A stretch of 46,117 nt of DNA from contig JAILFA010000057.1 of assembly GCA_024687125.1 (NCBI GenBank), positions 1-46,117 of the forward strand, read 5' to 3'. The stretch is from Lachnospiraceae bacterium. Its GTDB lineage: Bacteria > Bacillota > Clostridia > Lachnospirales > Lachnospiraceae. Of the stretch, positions 43,412 to 46,117 are shown piece after piece (the stretch's first letter is position 1; every line of letters starts with the position of its first letter). A model generated the notes under the pieces. It searched no databases. It was not told where the DNA came from and saw nothing but the letters and a program-made list of their open reading frames with translations. A program made the position numbers and the translations under genes.

Positions 43412-44161
43412 TTATTCCGCGCTTCTCTGACGCACGATCTCCGCCGTGAGGATCCCCGCCGCGACCGATGCGTTGAGGGATGAGACCCTGCCTTTCATCG
43501 GGATCCTTGCCGTGAAATCGCAGTGCTCCCTGACCAGACGTGATACGCCGCTCCCCTCGCTGCCGATCACGAGACCGATGGGCCCTGTGAGAGAAAGCCG
43601 CCACATGGGCTCACCGGCCATGTCCGCGCAGACGAACCAGAGAGAACGTTTCTTGAGTTCCTCGATCTCGCGCACCAGATTCGTGACCCGGACGATCGGA
43701 AGATGGTTCAGCGCACCCGCGGAGGAACGCATGACCGTCTCGGTGATCGGCGCGCTGTGATCCTTGGGAAAGATCACCCCGTGCGCTCCCATCGCTTCCG
43801 CCGTACGGATGATCGCGCCCATATTGTGCGGATCCTCGATCCCGTCCAGCAGGATGATGAACGGAGCCTCTTCCCGTTTTTCGGCCAGTGCGAAAATATC
43901 GTCGACAGAGGAAAATGAGACCGGCGCCGCCACGGCGATGATCCCCTGATGATGCCCTGTGCGTGACATGCGGTCAAGCGCCGCGCGGTCGGTCTCCTTA
44001 AACGGGATCCCCCTGTCGCGGAGCTGCTTCTTGAGGGAAGCAAGCGCTCCCTTTTCGTCATTTTTCAGAACATATGCGCGCTGGATCGACACATCGCCCG
44101 CCAGTGCTTCCCGCACCGCGTTCTTCCCCTCCAGCTGCAGATCGTTGTCCTTATCCTGCAT
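43412..44161 (-). CDS. rlmB: 23S rRNA 2'-O-methyltransferase RlmB (SpoU family)
   Basis: 249 aa from the ATG at 44161 (AGGAAGG 9 nt before it); the ATG at 44170 overlaps the ribosome site. SpoU motifs: LDGIEDPHNMGAIIRTAEA, GLVIGSEGSGVSRLV and IPMKGRVSSLNASVAAGI. It methylates the G2251-type position of 23S rRNA. Confidence 0.95.
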   Translation of the reverse strand: MQDKDNDLQLEGKNAVREALAGDVSIQRAYVLKNDEKGALASLKKQLRDRGIPFKETDRAALDRMSRTGHHQGIIAVAAPVSFSSVDDIFALAEKREEAPFIILLDGIEDPHNMGAIIRTAEAMGAHGVIFPKDHSAPITETVMRSSAGALNHLPIVRVTNLVREIEELKKRSLWFVCADMAGEPMWRLSLTGPIGLVIGSEGSGVSRLVREHCDFTARIPMKGRVSSLNASVAAGILTAEIVRQRSAE

Positions 44162-44166
44162 GCGGC

Positions 44167-44607
44167 TCATCCTTCCTGACTGCTCTGATCTCCGCCCTTT
44201 GCGTCGCTCTCCTCCATACCGTCCAGTCCCTGTTCCACCAGCTCCAGGAGCCGTTTCATCTGTCCGGTCATATAAAGCCATCCGCAGACTGCCTCCAGTC
44301 CGGTCGCGGCCCGGTAGTCCGAGACGGTCTGGTTCTTGGCCACCGTCACGCTGTGCGCGTTGCGCCCTCTGCGAAAGATCCCTTTTTCCTCGTCCGTGAG
44401 ATACGGCTGAAGCACCTCGGCCATCTGCGCCTGTGCATGCGCATTGACGATCGCCGCCTTGTCGCGGTGAAGCTTTTTCACCGGACGGTTGCCGCCCGCT
44501 GTCGTGACCATCGTGCGGATCACCAGATCAAAGACACCGTCGCCGACAAAGGCAAGCGTCAGCGGTGAATACTGGCTCGCGTCCGCGCGGCTCAGGCTCT
44601 CTTCCAC
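44167..44607 (-). CDS. mrnC: Mini-ribonuclease III
   Basis: 146 aa beginning with GTG at 44607; AGAGGG lies 6 nt upstream. It is the short RNase III relative that processes 23S rRNA ends. LTLAFVGDGVFDLVIRT holds the conserved acidic residues. It overlaps the cysS 3' end by 16 nt. Confidence 0.93.
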   Translation of the reverse strand: MEESLSRADASQYSPLTLAFVGDGVFDLVIRTMVTTAGGNRPVKKLHRDKAAIVNAHAQAQMAEVLQPYLTDEEKGIFRRGRNAHSVTVAKNQTVSDYRAATGLEAVCGWLYMTGQMKRLLELVEQGLDGMEESDAKGGDQSSQEG

Positions 44608-46013
44608 TTGACGCCCTCTCTGGTATCCTCCAGGATGATCCCCATGGCAAGGAGTTCGTCACGCACCGCATCGGCCCGGGCAAAGTCCTTTGCTTTCCTG
44701 GCCTCCTGCCGTTCAGCGATCATCGCGAGGATCTTTTCCTCGTCCGCGTCGTTATCCCCCGCCTGTCTGGGAGAAAGGTCAAGGCCGAGGACGTCTGTCA
44801 GCGTGCGGAGCAGCTCCGCGGCACCTTTTGCGAACTCCTCGGACGGCTGCTCGCCGACATGACTGTTGAGGTAACGCACCAGATCATATACAGCCGCAAG
44901 TCCGTCGGCTGTGTTGAAGTCATCGTCCATCGCCTTCTCAAACTGCGCACGGTACTTTTCTGCCTCAGCCAGGATCTGCTTTTCGGTCTCGGAAGCCTCT
45001 TTTTCCTTTGCGTGCTCTGCCGCGTAGGCGAGGTTGTCGGAGCAGTTCAGGATACGTTCCAGACTGCTCTTTGCCGAATCCATGAGCGGATCACTGAAGT
45101 TCAGCGGGCTCCGGTAGTGCGCCGAAAGCAGGAACAGACGGAGCACCCTGCCTTCATATTTGGCCAAAATGTCACGCACGGTGAAGAAATTGCCGGCGGA
45201 CTTGGACATCTTGTGGTTGTCGATGTTCAAAAAGGCGTTGTGCATCCAGTAGTGTGCAAACTCCTTGCCGCTCGACGCTTCCGACTGCGCGATCTCATTT
45301 TCATGATGCGGAAAGATCAGGTCCTCACCGCCGCCGTGGATGTCGATCTGCTCGCCCAGATACTTTCTGCTCATCACCGAGCACTCGATATGCCAGCCCG
45401 GACGCCCTTCGCACCAGGGAGAAGTCCAGAAGGGCTCTCCCTCCTTTTTCGGCTTCCAGAGGACAAAATCAAGCGGATCCTCCTTCTGTTCCTCGCCGGT
45501 GACCAGAATGGAGCGGTTGCCGCTGCGCAGATCATCGAGGTTCTTGTGGGAAAGCTTGCCGTAGTACGGAAACTTCCTCGTCCGGAAATACACTGTCCCG
45601 TCCTCGGCCCGATAGGCAAAGCCCTTGTCGATCAGCACAGAGATCATCTCGATCATGCCGCCGATCTCCTCCGTAGCCTTGGGATGCACGGTGGCCGTCA
45701 TGACGTTCAGGCTCTCCATATCCTTTTTGCACTCCTCGATATAGCGCTCGGAGATCACGGAGCAGTCCTCCCCCTCCTCATTCGCCCTTTTGATGATCTT
45801 GTCATCGACGTCGGTGAAATTGGAGACGTAATTCACATCGTAGCCTTTGTACAGAAAATATCTGCGTACCGTATCGAAAAACACCATCGGACGCGCGTTG
45901 CCGATATGGATCAGATTATAGACCGTAGGGCCGCACACATACATGGAAACCTTGCCCGGTGTGATCGGCTGAAACTCTTCCTTTTGTTTTGACAGGGTAT
46001 TATGGATCTTCAT
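44592..46013 (-). CDS. cysS: Cysteinyl-tRNA synthetase
   Basis: 473 aa from the ATG at 46013 (AGGAG 10 nt upstream; 46019 is an equally in-frame alternative with only 4 nt). Class I motifs: CGPTVYNLIHIGNARP (HIGH-like, about 30) and HKMSKSAGNF (KMSKS, about 267). Zinc ligands include the Cys of CGPT and HGGGEDLIFPHHENE. It charges tRNA-Cys. No T-box structure is recognised in the short leader. Confidence 0.97.
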   Translation of the reverse strand: MKIHNTLSKQKEEFQPITPGKVSMYVCGPTVYNLIHIGNARPMVFFDTVRRYFLYKGYDVNYVSNFTDVDDKIIKRANEEGEDCSVISERYIEECKKDMESLNVMTATVHPKATEEIGGMIEMISVLIDKGFAYRAEDGTVYFRTRKFPYYGKLSHKNLDDLRSGNRSILVTGEEQKEDPLDFVLWKPKKEGEPFWTSPWCEGRPGWHIECSVMSRKYLGEQIDIHGGGEDLIFPHHENEIAQSEASSGKEFAHYWMHNAFLNIDNHKMSKSAGNFFTVRDILAKYEGRVLRLFLLSAHYRSPLNFSDPLMDSAKSSLERILNCSDNLAYAAEHAKEKEASETEKQILAEAEKYRAQFEKAMDDDFNTADGLAAVYDLVRYLNSHVGEQPSEEFAKGAAELLRTLTDVLGLDLSPRQAGDNDADEEKILAMIAERQEARKAKDFARADAVRDELLAMGIILEDTREGVKWKRA

Positions 46014-46019
46014 GATCAT

Positions 46020-46117
46020 TGATCTCCTTTTTGGTGGATGTTTACCGGTTACCTGCTCACAGGACAGGACGGACAGCCCCCCGCGCCTGTACCGGCACGC
46101 GGACAGGCGGTTCCCGG
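46020..46117 (-). other. Upstream region of cysS, right edge
   Basis: GC-rich sequence before the ribosome site. On the minus strand a frame open from the edge ends at TAA 46049-46051 and another at TGA near 46058, so this may be the 3' end of a preceding gene. Too short to identify; no riboswitch seen. Confidence 0.2.

Noticed and set aside
44565-45992. 475-codon plus-strand frame opposite cysS
   Set aside because: Antisense shadow of cysS; the minus-strand frame carries all class I synthetase motifs.
46020-46117. T-box leader upstream of cysS
   Set aside because: The visible 98 bp contain neither the T-box sequence nor a terminator; a leader, if present, would lie outside the window.

Overview
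The window looks like chromosomal DNA from a GC-rich member of the Clostridia, most likely a Lachnospiraceae-type Firmicute. The signs are a cysS-mrnC-rlmB-sigH run with a sporulation-type sigma factor, rpmE-DUF1385-prmC-prfA, a GerMN lipoprotein beside an OmpR-type two-component pair, DUF5721, DUF1653, strong AGGAGG ribosome sites, and GC-rich codons alongside AT-rich intergenic promoters. No rRNA or tRNA gene, CRISPR array or prophage was seen.

Left part (1-8.8 kb), accessory. A partial unknown gene with a long structured leader is followed by two PD-(D/E)XK nuclease/transposase-like genes. A secreted protein of unknown function lies between them; its promoter carries three 21-bp-spaced repeats matching the LytTR response-regulator consensus. 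Two copies of a four-unit palindromic repeat element (1529-1751 and 6242-6466) flank this block, and the second is followed by an 81-bp dead fragment of a nuclease gene. A ferredoxin-type aldo/keto reductase and an orphan FliD-like protein close the section.

Middle (8.8-23.9 kb), mostly housekeeping: an acyl-CoA-synthetase-like enzyme with a textbook promoter, a GH3-fold membrane protein that appears to have lost its catalytic residues, a compact promoter-to-terminator unit of mini-ORFs (12.45-12.99 kb), glyA, a lipid kinase/PAP2 pair, holA-DUF1653-glycosyltransferase, an anion permease, yccF, and a TIM-barrel protein. At 22.8-23.9 kb a third PD-(D/E)XK-like gene has a third palindromic array upstream with the same 36-nt unit and 62-nt period.

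Right part (23.9-46.1 kb), core. A competence/envelope-signalling cluster reads comEA, response regulator, histidine kinase, GerMN lipoprotein, comEC, all on the minus strand. Arginine biosynthesis follows: GNAT-argJ-argB-argD plus a solute-binding protein on minus, divergent argG on plus, with an ArgR-box-like site between. Next come a LytTR response regulator, a DegV protein with a palindromic operator, DUF5721, and the translation clusters prfA-prmC-DUF1385-rpmE and sigH-rlmB-mrnC-cysS.

The most unusual feature is the association of palindromic 62-nt-period arrays with PD-(D/E)XK nuclease-like genes at three places, with the same orientation relative to each gene. This resembles the logic of REP/RAYT elements but with an unrelated nuclease fold. 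Functional links beyond co-location are inference.
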